Shown piece by piece: positions 1-8,516 of a DNA stretch of 64,000 nt. Each line of letters starts with the position of its first letter. The first letter of the stretch is position 1. Position numbers and translations under genes: made by a program. The notes beneath the pieces are model-generated. The model made no database searches, was not told the origin of the DNA, and worked only from the letters and a program-made list of their open reading frames with translations. Origin of the DNA: UMGS1783 sp900555065 (GTDB lineage: Bacteria > Bacillota > Clostridia > Oscillospirales > UMGS1783); the NCBI GenBank assembly GCA_937991645.1, contig CALKPL010000017.1, positions 1 to 64,000 on the forward strand, read 5' to 3'.

Positions 1-170
1 CCCAATATAAGCTGCGTGTCGCTTGCGGCATACATTTTTGCAAAAGCTGCCGGCGAGCTCATTCCTCTGCGTCTCCTCTTTCGCAAAAAGTCACGCTCGG
101 CTCGCCTGTTCGGCCCAAAACGCCCTCACGACGGCTCGCTGGCGCTACCAACTTTTTACGGGATGCGTAA
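1..170 (+). repeat. Interspersed non-coding repeat, copy A
   Basis: This stretch aligns by eye, over about 165 bases with small indels, to 42701-42865. Shared blocks include TCGCTTGCGGC near the start, GCTGCGTCTCCT in the middle, a GTCACGCT block, and CCAACTTTTTACGGG at the end. Neither copy has a conserved reading frame, so the conservation is at DNA or RNA level. The second copy lies just downstream of a tRNA-Tyr terminator. The left edge here is cut by the window, so a tRNA may lie just outside. It is followed by GTTCAAATCC, which looks like a tRNA T-loop remnant. Confidence 0.6.
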
Positions 171-370
171 GTTCAAATCCATCCGACAAAAACGCAAAAA
201 TTATCTTTTTTATAATCCGTAGATAAATGCGCGGCATGCCAAATATAGTATGTTTCTTTTTTCTTCGTGCGGATATTTTGTGCTTTTATGGGAATTGGAA
301 ATGGAGCAAGTACAAACTAGGTACAAAGATATTTCAGCGTATTAAATATCGCTGAGAATTCTTATGATTT
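171..370. other. AT-rich non-coding stretch at an element boundary
   Basis: I see no gene here. The stretch is clearly richer in A and T than the chromosomal genes that follow. It sits between repeat copy A and the decayed phage-type reading frame, and it contains a short direct repeat of the form GTACAAA (309-315 and 320-326). It may be an old integration junction, but no integrase and no clean attachment core are visible. Confidence 0.3.
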
Positions 371-700
371 GGTCGGAGTCCTTCGGCGGTAATTCGCAAC
401 GTAGCGCTTGACGAAAACAACGAATTCAAGCCGTTTTCAGAAGAAGCCCTATATGATGGATTTATAGGGCTGTTGTCGTCTATCTTGCTGGGCGCGCCGG
501 GGACAGTGAAATCTACAGCCGACATTTCCAGCTTGGGGAAAACCATTGACACGAACGAAATTCAACAGGAACTTCTTGACTTGGGCATTAAGCAAGGCGT
601 AGAAACGGAGGCCTTTAGACAGGCCGAACGTATCAACAAGAAGCTGATGGAGGACAAAAAAATAACCCCCTATGAATGGGGGCGGCTTCTCATGAACTAG
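368..700 (+). pseudogene. Truncated fragment of a large phage/mobile-element protein
   Basis: The frame is open from just after a stop at 365-367 to the stop at 698-700, about 110 codons. It has no ribosome binding site and only a TTG at 473 as a start. The protein has a hydrophobic Gly/Ala/Leu patch (FIGLLSSILLGAP) and then a charged helical tail ending in an EWGRLL-type motif. That pattern is typical of the C-terminal part of long polyvalent proteins attached to phage MuF-like head proteins (family knowledge, by recall). The N-terminal part is missing, and the next reading frame overlaps it by 25 bases in another frame. I read it as the broken upstream half of a frameshifted gene. Confidence 0.4.
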
Positions 701-1713
701 CAAGTAGGCATGGTTTGAGCGGGAATATTGACGAGCAAATGGATAATAACGGACAGCGTATGTCCAATGCTAATTCTAACCCTGGACTGTACGTTCAAGA
801 CGTCTACGCTGATCCTGATAGCATTACATCTAATGATACGCAATCTGTCAACATGCGGCCGTATGCAAATGCAGAGCAGACCGCAAACAACATTACATAC
901 GCTGCGCAGGAAACGCAGGCACAGGGGCAGACAGAGGCCCATACGCCTGAGATGCAGCGCATTATACGGGAGTACCAGAATAGCGTTGATCCTGTATTGC
1001 TCGACTTCTATAATGGACAGCGGCCCGACTTGGATCATGTCAACGTCGGGTCTCTTCGTGGCGAACATGCACAGGCTGTCAGCGATATATTGGGTTTTGA
1101 TGTGGAGGGATATACGGTTGAGTTCACAAACGATAGCCGACTTCATACAAGAAATGAACACGACCCCAGCGTAAACAACAATAAGGATAAGATAACGCCG
1201 GAGGAAGTTGCAAGAATTCAATATGTGATTGAAAATTTTGATGACGTGAAACCGGGTAAAAGGGTTCATTTCGCAAAAAACAACAGGGACGGAAGCCCAT
1301 CCAAGACCATAGAATTAAAGAAGCGCGTAAATGGAACCTATGTAATCATAGAAGCTGTTCCCGACACGGATGCAAGAACGGCGACTGTCATTACTATGCG
1401 TATTGAGAGCGCAAAAAAAAGAGGGGAGCATGCGACGAATGGAAAAACCCCTCGCCCAACGTCCGAACCGAACATGCCAGATTCCCTCAATCATAATATA
1501 TCAAATGATTCCGGGAATGTCAATACATCCAGTCAACTAAATGCTGCAACAACCCCTTTATACAATGTACGTGGTGAGCTTGTCATTGCAAGGCCTGACT
1601 ATGACACGATTTTGGCGAATGCAGATGACAGCTTATCGAATCCGGATATTGCCAACCCGCAACGGGCGCGCGCTGTGGAGCGCATTGAAAACATGCGTAA
1701 GCAGATTCAGTAG
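676..1713 (+). CDS. Phage-type PBECR (barnase/EndoU/ColicinE5/RelE-like) nuclease domain protein, probably a remnant
   Basis: The frame has 345 codons. Residues 1-95 are a low-complexity Asn/Gln/Ser-rich linker. Residues 100-240 resemble the PBECR toxin domains found at the C-termini of phage MuF-type polyvalent proteins: a GYTVEFTND strand, the HTRNEHDPS segment, EEVARIQYVIENFDDV, then KKRVNGTYVIIEAVPD. In the family these fold as small RNases, possibly acting on host tRNA or mRNA (family knowledge). Residues 240-345 are a hydrophilic tail with a short conserved-looking end (NVRGELVIARPDYDTI). There is no good ribosome binding site at 676, and the preceding frame ends inside it. It is most likely the second half of a frameshifted gene, so expression is doubtful. 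No immunity gene is obvious next to it. Confidence 0.5.
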   Translation: MGAASHELASRHGLSGNIDEQMDNNGQRMSNANSNPGLYVQDVYADPDSITSNDTQSVNMRPYANAEQTANNITYAAQETQAQGQTEAHTPEMQRIIREYQNSVDPVLLDFYNGQRPDLDHVNVGSLRGEHAQAVSDILGFDVEGYTVEFTNDSRLHTRNEHDPSVNNNKDKITPEEVARIQYVIENFDDVKPGKRVHFAKNNRDGSPSKTIELKKRVNGTYVIIEAVPDTDARTATVITMRIESAKKRGEHATNGKTPRPTSEPNMPDSLNHNISNDSGNVNTSSQLNAATTPLYNVRGELVIARPDYDTILANADDSLSNPDIANPQRARAVERIENMRKQIQ

Positions 1714-1882
1714 GAACGGACTAATCTTAAGCCGGGAACACAAAAGAGATGAAAAGAAGATTATAATCCCAACACTAAAAAAGAATGCAAAGAAACTGTA
1801 CGCGTATTGGAACCAATATATAAATGGTTATATTCCGCCAGAGGAGGATGAAACCGGAAAACAATACTACAAAGAATCCTGA
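1714..1882 (+). pseudogene. Possible out-of-frame tail of the preceding phage-type protein
   Basis: Directly after the stop of the nuclease-domain frame, another frame stays open to a stop at 1880-1882. It encodes a lysine-rich stretch (EHKRDEKKIIIPTLKKNAKK) and a Tyr/Asn-rich end. It has no start codon or ribosome binding site of its own. It may be a frameshifted extension or a chance frame in AT-rich DNA. I cannot name a function. Confidence 0.2.
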
Positions 1883-2043
1883 AAATTTGCAAAGCGCGCG
1901 CGTTTTATTTTTTTCATGGTAATCCGCTAGTATCTAATGTGGAAAAAGGCAATGTTTTTTTAGAAAACGTTAGAACTGCATATGATTTTATGATATGATA
2001 GAATCATTCAGGTTCTTATATGAAACACAGGAGGTGGAAACGG

Positions 2044-2409
2044 GTGAAAAGGTATATTGTTGCGCTCCTTGCCGCTGCATTGCTTTTGGCGGGTTCGGCC
2101 TGTTCGGTGAAACCGCAGGATGAGGCGTTGCCGCTGCGCGTATACGCCTATCGGGAATCAGACGATACAGTGCCGCCGCGTATCACGATCGAGGAGGACG
2201 GCAGGTTTCAGTTTTCCTTTTCCGTAATCAGCAGCTATATCGGCACAGGCACCTATGTTCAGGACGGAGATTTACTTGTGTTGCATACAGACGACGGAAA
2301 GTACCATTATGCATTTCAGCTTGCCGATGACGGATTGGTCTTTGATGCGGATAGCTCTTCGGACTTTCTCGGGCATGCCGATATTCCCGACGGGGCCGTC
2401 TTTCAGTAA
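2044..2409 (+). CDS. Small secreted protein, probable lipoprotein, unknown function
   Basis: A start at GTG 2044 is preferred over ATG 2020, because a perfect AGGAGGTGG lies at 2029-2037, six bases before the GTG and inside the longer frame. The 121-residue product starts with a basic, hydrophobic signal segment ending LLLAGSAC, which is a near-lipobox because Gly is at -3 where Leu is usual. The remainder is beta-strand rich: a short Pro/Arg segment, then repeated strand patterns such as FQFSFSVISSYIGTGTY and LLVLHTDDGKYHYAFQL. Small lipoproteins of this style are common in Clostridia and uncharacterised. It is monocistronic as far as I can see. Confidence 0.7.
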   Translation: MKRYIVALLAAALLLAGSACSVKPQDEALPLRVYAYRESDDTVPPRITIEEDGRFQFSFSVISSYIGTGTYVQDGDLLVLHTDDGKYHYAFQLADDGLVFDADSSSDFLGHADIPDGAVFQ

Positions 2410-2532
2410 ACATCCCGGCCGGAAAGAAGGCGCAGCTTCTGTGTGCGGGGAAAACGTCCCCGGGACAGCATAGCATAGGCAAGACGAACACAGTAAGGCC
2501 TATGGATAAATGGGAGGGAGATTTTATAAGCC

Positions 2533-3816
2533 ATGATCCATTTCGAAAAAGACATTCCGATACGCGGCGATTATGACGTAATTGTGGCGGGCGGCGGCAT
2601 TGCGGGCGTTTCGGCAGCTGTGAGCGCGGCGCGGTGCGGCAAAAAGGTTTTGCTGATTGAAAAGAGTGTGAAACTGGGCGGACTGGCGACGCTGGGTCTT
2701 GTCAATTTATTTGTGCCGATGTGCAACGGCCGCGGCAAGCAGATTATTTTCGGTATGGCGGAGGAGCTGCTTCGGCTGTCCGTTCAATACGGCTATGACA
2801 CGTTGCCAAAAGAGTTTGAAAACGGTAGAATACCGGCAAAGATACTTGCGGAATATGCCGCCGCCGGCAAAAAGCCGCCGCGCTATATGACAAAGTTTTC
2901 CGCCGAAATTTTTGCGCTGACACTGACGGAGCTGTGTAAAAATGCGGGCGTGAAACTGTTGTTTGACAGCGTCGTCACCCACGCGTTCACAGAAACGGCG
3001 GCGGATACGGTATTGAAAGCGGTTGCTGTGGAAAATAAATCCGGAACGTCCTGTTATACGGCCAGGATGTTTGTGGATACGACCGGAGACGGGGATTTAA
3101 TGGCGCGGATGCAGTTGCCCACGGTAGAGCGGGGGAATTACCATACGTATTACGGCTTTCAAATTTCCCTGGAAAGCTGCAAAAGGGCCGTGGAACAAAA
3201 AAACATTGCGCCGGCCCTCTCCTGGTGCGGCGGCGGGGCAAACCTTTACGGGGACAACCACCCTGCGGAGATACCGCTTTACTATGGCTCGGACGCGGAA
3301 GAGGTCAATCGCTATTTGATCTGCAATCAGCTGGGCCTGCTTGAACAACTGAAAAAAGACGACCGATGCAGCCGGGATGTGGTCACGCTGCCGGGCATGG
3401 CGCAGCTGCGCACAACGCGGCGCATGGACGCCGACTATACGCTGCGCGAATCCGACGCGTTCCGCCATTTTGACGATTCCATTGGCGCTGTATGCGACTT
3501 TGACCGCCGTGACTATCTGTTTGAAATCCCATATCGCGCCCTGGTGAAAACCGGGTATCGGAATATAATCACCGCAGGGCGCAGCGCCGCCGGCGACGGA
3601 TACGCATGGGACGTCATCCGTGTGATTCCACCGGCCGCCATTACGGGCCAGGCCGCGGGTATCGCCGTAGCGCATGCTATAGACGAAAGCTGCGCGGTGT
3701 GCGATGTCCGTATCGGGATATTGCAGCGGGCACTGGAAGAAAGGGGCGTGCTAATTCATTTTGACGACGCCGACGTCCCAGAAACGGTGTCGGACGTACA
3801 TGAATACAACGATTGA
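2533..3816 (+). CDS. FAD-dependent oxidoreductase (FAD_oxidored family)
   Basis: This 427-residue protein has a Rossmann dinucleotide-binding start, YDVIVAGGGIAGVSAAVSAAR (GxGxxG at about 19-24), followed by the acidic end of beta-2 (LLIEK) and GGLATLGLV. A second FAD-contact region appears near the C-terminus (ITAGRSAAGDGYAWDVIRV and a following GQAAGIAVA). It fits the Pfam FAD_oxidored group related to succinate dehydrogenase flavoproteins and found in many gut Clostridia. The substrate is unknown. A GGGAGGGA ribosome binding site (2512-2519) precedes ATG 2533. There is no signal peptide, so it is cytosolic. It lies 42 bases before the ThrE-type exporter genes and may be cotranscribed with them, although a functional link is not evident. 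Confidence 0.8.
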   Translation: MIHFEKDIPIRGDYDVIVAGGGIAGVSAAVSAARCGKKVLLIEKSVKLGGLATLGLVNLFVPMCNGRGKQIIFGMAEELLRLSVQYGYDTLPKEFENGRIPAKILAEYAAAGKKPPRYMTKFSAEIFALTLTELCKNAGVKLLFDSVVTHAFTETAADTVLKAVAVENKSGTSCYTARMFVDTTGDGDLMARMQLPTVERGNYHTYYGFQISLESCKRAVEQKNIAPALSWCGGGANLYGDNHPAEIPLYYGSDAEEVNRYLICNQLGLLEQLKKDDRCSRDVVTLPGMAQLRTTRRMDADYTLRESDAFRHFDDSIGAVCDFDRRDYLFEIPYRALVKTGYRNIITAGRSAAGDGYAWDVIRVIPPAAITGQAAGIAVAHAIDESCAVCDVRIGILQRALEERGVLIHFDDADVPETVSDVHEYND

Positions 3817-3858
3817 TGTGCAGCTTATTATTTATTATTTTAAGGGTGTTTTAAACGA

Positions 3859-4671
3859 ATGGAAATGAAAGAACTTGGCGGGGAAGATGCCGTGGTGGCA
3901 ATCGATCCGGATAATTTGCTGGATTTTGTTTGCGAACTTGGCATACGGCTGCTGCGAAACGGCGCGGAAATATACAGGGTTGAGGAATCGGTTCGGCGCG
4001 TTTTGGAAATTTACGGGGTGGACGGAATCAACGTTTTTGCAATTCCCTCTCTGATCCTGATCAACTTCTCGGCCGCCGGACATAACTATTCCAAATCCGT
4101 CCGGGTGCGCGGTACCATAAACAATATGGAGCGGTTAAACCTGCTTAACGCTTTATGCAGAAAGATCTGCGACGGCGTCCTGGATTTCGAGCAGGCAAAA
4201 CAAGAACTGCATGCAATCGAGCGGCGCCCGTTGTATCCGCTGTGGGCGAGTTATCTGGCCTACGGCGCCGCCGCATTCTTCTTTGCGCTTTTCTGGGGCG
4301 GTTCGGTATGGGATGCTACGGCCGCGTTGGTTTCAGGGCTGATTGTGAAATTCGCCCTGAATGTTACGATGAAATTCAAAACGAATCTTTTCTTTTCCAA
4401 TGTCGTCGCGGGCTGTTTTCTGGCCGTCGTCCCGATATTGTGCCATACGTTATATCCGAATTATTTTCATTTGGATATGATTATTATCGGCACGATCATG
4501 CTGCTGGTCCCCGGGGTTGCGATTGCAAACGTCATGCGCGACGTGCTGGCCGGGGATACGCTGACTGCCCTGACGAAGTTTACTGAGGTGCTGATTATCG
4601 GCCTTGGAATCGCGATCGGCATCGCGATTCCGATGTCTCTGCTAAAACTGCTTTTTGCGGCGATCGGATAA
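3859..4671 (+). CDS. Threonine/serine exporter, ThrE N-terminal-type subunit (YjjP-like)
   Basis: The protein has 270 residues. Residues 1-110 form the soluble domain of the YjjP/ThrE family (RLLRNGAEIYRVEESVRRVL, a hallmark motif, then AIPSLILINF). Residues 125-270 form about five membrane helices with VPGVAIANVMRDVLAGD near the end. YjjP works with a small partner, YjjB, to export amino acids or dicarboxylates such as threonine, serine or succinate (family knowledge). The partner is the next gene, 17 bases downstream. The start at ATG 3859 has a modest AAGGGTG site 11 bases upstream; ATG 3865 is an alternative. Confidence 0.88.
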   Translation: MEMKELGGEDAVVAIDPDNLLDFVCELGIRLLRNGAEIYRVEESVRRVLEIYGVDGINVFAIPSLILINFSAAGHNYSKSVRVRGTINNMERLNLLNALCRKICDGVLDFEQAKQELHAIERRPLYPLWASYLAYGAAAFFFALFWGGSVWDATAALVSGLIVKFALNVTMKFKTNLFFSNVVAGCFLAVVPILCHTLYPNYFHLDMIIIGTIMLLVPGVAIANVMRDVLAGDTLTALTKFTEVLIIGLGIAIGIAIPMSLLKLLFAAIG

Positions 4672-4688
4672 GGGAGGAATAAAGTAAG

Positions 4689-5123
4689 ATGGCCAATTAT
4701 CTGCCCTGTATATATGCATTTCTCACCTGTGCGGCTTTTTCCGTTATGCTGGAAGTGAAACGGCTGAAAATCATTATTTCCTGCGCGCTTACCGGTTGTA
4801 TCGGCTGGTTTGTTTATCTGGTTTTTCAATTTGTAGGGGACGACACATGGGGCGTTACCATTCGCTTTTTTATTGCCACAATCGTAGTGGCGGTGCTGGC
4901 GGAGGTGTTTGCGCGAATTCATAAGACGCCGGCGACTCTTTTCCTGATTATCGGAATTATTCCCATGGTCCCTGGAGGCGGCATCTACTATACGATGGAA
5001 GCCCTTTTAAACGGGAACATGCAGCAGTTCGTTTCCCAGGGTATCAAAACTGCGGCGAGCGCAGGGGCGATTGCCGTCGGCTGTTCGCTGGTTTCATCCA
5101 TTGTTCGGATGGTTCGCAAATAG
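4689..5123 (+). CDS. Threonine/serine exporter, small membrane subunit (ThrE_2, YjjB-like)
   Basis: This 144-residue, almost entirely hydrophobic protein has four predicted membrane helices. It carries the family motif IIGIIPMVPGGGIYYTM at about 90-106, which matches the ThrE_2/YjjB family. A GGGAGGA site sits just before ATG 4689. It forms the C-terminal half of the exporter whose N-terminal half is the preceding gene. In some bacteria both are fused in a single ThrE protein; here they are split. A strong terminator follows at 5181. Confidence 0.88.
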   Translation: MANYLPCIYAFLTCAAFSVMLEVKRLKIIISCALTGCIGWFVYLVFQFVGDDTWGVTIRFFIATIVVAVLAEVFARIHKTPATLFLIIGIIPMVPGGGIYYTMEALLNGNMQQFVSQGIKTAASAGAIAVGCSLVSSIVRMVRK

Positions 5124-5180
5124 CGCGTACGGACTGTACGGCGCGGGAAAGCACGGCGCTGCAGTTGCGGCGTCTTATAT

Positions 5181-5220
5181 AAAAACAAAAAGGGGGCGCA
5201 TGCGCCCCCTTTTTGTTTTT
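5181..5220. terminator. Bidirectional intrinsic terminator
   Basis: A perfect 40-base palindrome has an A-rich left arm, a GGGGGCGC/GCGCCCCC core and a T-rich right arm. It therefore gives a hairpin followed by a T run on both strands. It lies between the exporter genes (plus) and the lipoprotein gene (minus), which end head to head here. The last codons of the minus-strand gene end at 5219. Confidence 0.9.
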
Positions 5221-6058
5221 ATGTCTGCAAATCCCGCGGCTCGCCGGCCGCAGCTTTGCTCCTTCTCCGGCATACAGCGGCAATCGTACAGCATACGGCC
5301 AATGCGGCAAAGACGCACAGCGCGATAAGAACTGCCGTATGCCCGCGCTGGAGATTGCCAAGCGCGGCGCCGGAAGGAGTTTTGCTGATTTTGCCGCCGC
5401 TGTAATGGACCCGGGTGACGAGCCGCAGGTCGGTCGGACCGTCAAAGCGGACGCTGGTCCTGGCGCTGGCTGTTTGCCCGTTTTGCGTAACCTCGCCCGC
5501 GGCGTCCGCAATTTCGCTTGCGGGCAGGGTCAGCGTCAGGCCGAACGAGCTCTGCTCCAGACCCTGTTCCCAGAATTCCCGAAACGCCTTCGGCTGTCCG
5601 CCTAGGTTGGCGGTAGCCAGAATTTTATCCGCGTCCAGCGTAACGGCCGCGTCAAAGCACTGTTCGCTGCGGCCCCCGGTATGGTCCATGGAAACGGTGG
5701 TGAAGGGCGTGAGCGATTCGTCGGTCAGCATTTCTTCCAGCATTGCAAAGGCGGCCTCGTGGCTTTCCGCAGTACGGGTCAGCGTCATCCGCACCTGCGC
5801 AATATCGGTCTCCTCCCTGATGTTTTCCTGTACGTCGTAACCGAGTTCGTCGCGGTAATAGGTGGTCAGAAGCTGCAGCCCGTCGCGTATTTCCTGTGCC
5901 TCGTACGCCTGCATCCCGGAAAGGTCGACCTGCATATCTATCCGGATATAGGCGTCGCACGCTTCCGTTACGCCGCACTCCAGGTTCGCCTGTACACAGC
6001 CTGCAGTAAGCAGCAGACACAGTACGGCGGTCAGCAGGAGAGTCAGGCTCTTTTTCAT
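5219..6058 (-). CDS. Lipoprotein with C-terminal membrane anchor, unknown function
   Basis: ATG 6058 (279 residues) is chosen over ATG 6064 because the GGGGA site lies directly against the latter and six bases before the former. The product has a signal peptide with a clear lipobox (LLTAGC), an extracellular alpha/beta region (about 30-230) with one recognisable feature, a conserved-looking FREFWEQGLEQSSFGLTLTLP segment, and a C-terminal membrane helix (about 238-262) followed by a basic RRRSK tail. It may thus be anchored at both ends. It is not assignable to a known family by eye. It follows the metallopeptidase-like gene by 14 bases and probably shares its transcript, so the two may work together at the cell surface. 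Confidence 0.7.
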   Translation of the reverse strand: MKKSLTLLLTAVLCLLLTAGCVQANLECGVTEACDAYIRIDMQVDLSGMQAYEAQEIRDGLQLLTTYYRDELGYDVQENIREETDIAQVRMTLTRTAESHEAAFAMLEEMLTDESLTPFTTVSMDHTGGRSEQCFDAAVTLDADKILATANLGGQPKAFREFWEQGLEQSSFGLTLTLPASEIADAAGEVTQNGQTASARTSVRFDGPTDLRLVTRVHYSGGKISKTPSGAALGNLQRGHTAVLIALCVFAALAVCCTIAAVCRRRSKAAAGEPRDLQT

Positions 6059-6072
6059 TGTCATTCCCCTTT

Positions 6073-7383
6073 TCAGAATGTATACACCAGCGGATCGGAT
6101 TTATACATTGACCCGTCCGGCAGTACGGCGGTGACCACAAAGGTGCGCGTACCCTCGTTGAGTCCGTCCTCGCAATATGTCACGGAACTGCCCTGGTCCA
6201 GCACAACGCTTCCTATATAGGCGCGCGCTTGTTCGCCGGGGTACACGGTCTTGATAGGACGAACTGTGTTGCCGTAATCGCTTTCATCGTATGTGACCAG
6301 GGTGTAGACCGCGTCGTCGCCGTAGGCTTTGTTCCAGGTAAGAGTATGGCTGGTAAAGGTCCTGTATCCGCTGACAAGGTCATAGGCGACAGACTGGCGC
6401 TGCACTTCGATCTCAATACTCTGCCTGGGTGCGACCGACGGCGGCTGCTGTCCGATAAAGCTGTAAAAGTATTCGGCGAGCCCTTCCTGCTCATAGGCCA
6501 TCGGCAGCATGAGGTTCTCCTGGATCAGGCAGTTGCGTCTGACCGTTTCTTCGTCGGTTTCGCCGTACAGGCTGTCCTGCACGTCGCAGTAATCGCCGAT
6601 CATGCGCGTGTTCGGCGAGCCCATGAGCACGACGTAGTCCTCTGCGGCGATTTCAACCATGAACAGATGGTGGTTTTCATTGTAGTATTCATCTCTTTGG
6701 GAGGTTGCTTCCGCCGTGTCCGGGTCCAGACCGCGCAGACGTGCGTATTCGCTTTGCATATACTGCTCTTCCCGGGTAAAGTCGGGGAACATGTAATAAA
6801 ACGTGTAATGATGACCGTATTCGTGGCTGAGACTGTCCGCCATGGACTCGACGGTCGTATTCGTATCGCCGCCGTAGAGGGTAATGACTCCCGCTTCGCG
6901 CTGAAAGCTGATTTGGAAGTCGGGGGGCAGGGCGGGGAAGTTTAATTGAAAAGTGTCCCGCTCGGAGGTTTGCTGATGGGTGGCGAGAGCGGTTTCATCC
7001 TCCTGCGGATAGATGACGACCCTGGAAAGGGAATAAAGCTCCTCCCCATGCTTGTTTTTCAGAAGCTCTTCATAGAGCAGTTCAAGATCGGATTCATTCC
7101 ATGCATTGGATTTGCTGATAAATTCAATGCCCTCCGGGGAAGTGTAAACATAGAGCGTATCCTCCTCCGCGTCGGACTGCGGTTTCTGGGCAAAGGCGCG
7201 CAGCGCCGCCTGATTTTGATACGGCTCGCTGGCTGGTCTGCGCATGAACGCGTCCACTGCGTCCATGTCGGTTTTCAACGTTTCCATGCGCTGGTCGAGC
7301 GCTGGCAGGAGAAATGCGCAGACAGCGCATAAAACGGCGGATATCGCGGCTGCCCAGGGCAGGAAACTGCGGTTGTTTTTCAT
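6073..7383 (-). CDS. Membrane-tethered protein with a zinc-metallopeptidase HExxH motif
   Basis: The start is ATG 7383, with GGAGG at 7393-7397. The longer upstream extension in this frame is rejected. The product has 436 residues. Residues 8-30 are one membrane helix and the rest lies outside. HEYGHH at 187-192 is a canonical HExxH zinc motif in a helix, and downstream acidic residues (for example EEQYMQSEY near 205, or the helix with EIAAEDYV near 240) could supply the third ligand. The C-terminal 120 residues are beta-rich, like a fibronectin/Ig fold (SIEIEVQRQS, FVVTAVLPDGS). Activity is inferred from the motif alone. It is the first gene of a two-gene minus unit with the anchored lipoprotein. 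A good promoter lies at 7448-7476. Confidence 0.65.
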   Translation of the reverse strand: MKNNRSFLPWAAAISAVLCAVCAFLLPALDQRMETLKTDMDAVDAFMRRPASEPYQNQAALRAFAQKPQSDAEEDTLYVYTSPEGIEFISKSNAWNESDLELLYEELLKNKHGEELYSLSRVVIYPQEDETALATHQQTSERDTFQLNFPALPPDFQISFQREAGVITLYGGDTNTTVESMADSLSHEYGHHYTFYYMFPDFTREEQYMQSEYARLRGLDPDTAEATSQRDEYYNENHHLFMVEIAAEDYVVLMGSPNTRMIGDYCDVQDSLYGETDEETVRRNCLIQENLMLPMAYEQEGLAEYFYSFIGQQPPSVAPRQSIEIEVQRQSVAYDLVSGYRTFTSHTLTWNKAYGDDAVYTLVTYDESDYGNTVRPIKTVYPGEQARAYIGSVVLDQGSSVTYCEDGLNEGTRTFVVTAVLPDGSMYKSDPLVYTF

Positions 7384-7447
7384 CGTGAAACGGCCTCCGA
7401 TTATAAATGGCGGGTATTTGTGCGTTGCATATTTGCGCGGTATATCT

Positions 7448-7476
7448 ATTGTAATGTCCATGCGCCGATAGGTCAA
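7448..7476 (-). promoter_or_regulatory. Promoter for the metallopeptidase-like gene
   Basis: On the minus strand, TTGACC (7476-7471) and TACAAT (7453-7448) are separated by exactly 17 bases, 65 bases upstream of the start at 7383. Confidence 0.6.
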
Positions 7477-7608
7477 GGGCCCGTATGCTAAAAAGTGTTC
7501 TGCAGGGCAGCGCGGCTCTGGACCGAGCCGACGTGGCCTGCGAATAATTCCCGTGAAACGGCTTGAGAAAAACCAGGCGCGTCTTGCGTACATTTTACAG
7601 CAAAAGCA

Positions 7609-7637
7609 TTGACAGCAAGAAAAAGCAATGTTAAAAT
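7609..7637 (+). promoter_or_regulatory. Promoter of the deoR/sugar operon
   Basis: TTGACA (7609-7614), a 17-base spacer, then TAAAAT (7632-7637), 45 bases before the regulator start at 7682. It is divergent from the metallopeptidase-like gene. No clear operator repeat is visible. Confidence 0.7.
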
Positions 7638-7681
7638 TGTGATAGGTTTGGAAATATGCTTGAAAAGGTTGGTGTTTTGGC

Positions 7682-8443
7682 GTGAGCGCAATTACAGAAG
7701 AACGCAGAAGCCAGCTTGCACGCATCCTTGTCACAGAGGGCAGCGTCAAGGTGGGCGTACTCGCCGAACGTTTTGGCGTTTCCACCGAGACCATACGCAA
7801 GGACCTTATTTTTCTGGAAAAAGAGGGGCTTGCCAAAAAGAGCCACGGCGGCGCCGTCTCATCGGGCGCGCTGTTCGAGCGTCCGCTTGCGGCGCGTTCT
7901 ATGGAGCATGTGGCGGAAAAGGCGAAAATCGCACGGACTGCGGTGGAGATGATTCCGGACGGGGGCGTTGCGATTCTGGACGCAGGCAGCACGACCTACC
8001 AGATCGCGAAACTGCTTACGCTGAAAAAGGGAATCACGATTCTGACGAACTCCGCGAGTATTGCGCATGTCCTGTCCGGTACGTCAAACACCGTATTCTC
8101 GCTCGGCGGCGAGATGCGCGGCACGAGTATGGCTTTTGTGGGGCCGTGGACGCTGCACGCGCTCGAATCGGTTCGGGCGGATATCGCCTTTATCGGCACG
8201 GACGGCTTCTGCGGACGAACCGGACCTACCTGCGCGGCTTATGCGGAGACGGAGGTCAAGCGCGCCATGGTGCGTGCCAGCCGGGCCGCCGCCGTCGTTT
8301 GCGACAGCAGTAAATTCGCGGCGGACGGCATGTTCCAGATCTGCGACTGGGACGAAATCCGATACATGATTACCGACAGCGCGCCGCCCGCGCCGGTGCA
8401 GGAGGCGCTGCGGGGACATACGGAGCTGGTCGTCGCGGAATAA
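7682..8443 (+). CDS. DeoR-family sugar-operon transcriptional regulator
   Basis: The 253-residue protein starts at GTG 7682. Residues 5-58 are the DeoR helix-turn-helix (RRSQLARILVTEGSV then LAERFGVSTETIRKDLIFLE). Residues 75-235 are the sugar-phosphate-sensing DeoRC domain related to ribose-5-phosphate isomerase, with DAGSTTYQIAKLL, ILTNSASIAHVL and IGTDGF. DeoR proteins usually repress the adjacent sugar-phosphate operon and are released by a phosphorylated intermediate (family knowledge). It is the first gene before hexulose-phosphate synthase, so it probably autoregulates and controls the whole operon to 13073. The inducer may be a hexulose or pentulose phosphate; this is inference. Confidence 0.9.
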   Translation: MSAITEERRSQLARILVTEGSVKVGVLAERFGVSTETIRKDLIFLEKEGLAKKSHGGAVSSGALFERPLAARSMEHVAEKAKIARTAVEMIPDGGVAILDAGSTTYQIAKLLTLKKGITILTNSASIAHVLSGTSNTVFSLGGEMRGTSMAFVGPWTLHALESVRADIAFIGTDGFCGRTGPTCAAYAETEVKRAMVRASRAAAVVCDSSKFAADGMFQICDWDEIRYMITDSAPPAPVQEALRGHTELVVAE

Positions 8444-8516
8444 GGAAGTAAAAGGTCAAAGCGTAAAACGGCAAGGCGCCGTTCATATAAATCAATATAT
8501 GAAAGGAAATGCGATT

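Noticed and set aside
171..200. A tRNA 3' end near GTTCAAATCC
   Set aside because: The arms do not pair well and no cloverleaf can be drawn; noted only as a possible old tRNA trace.
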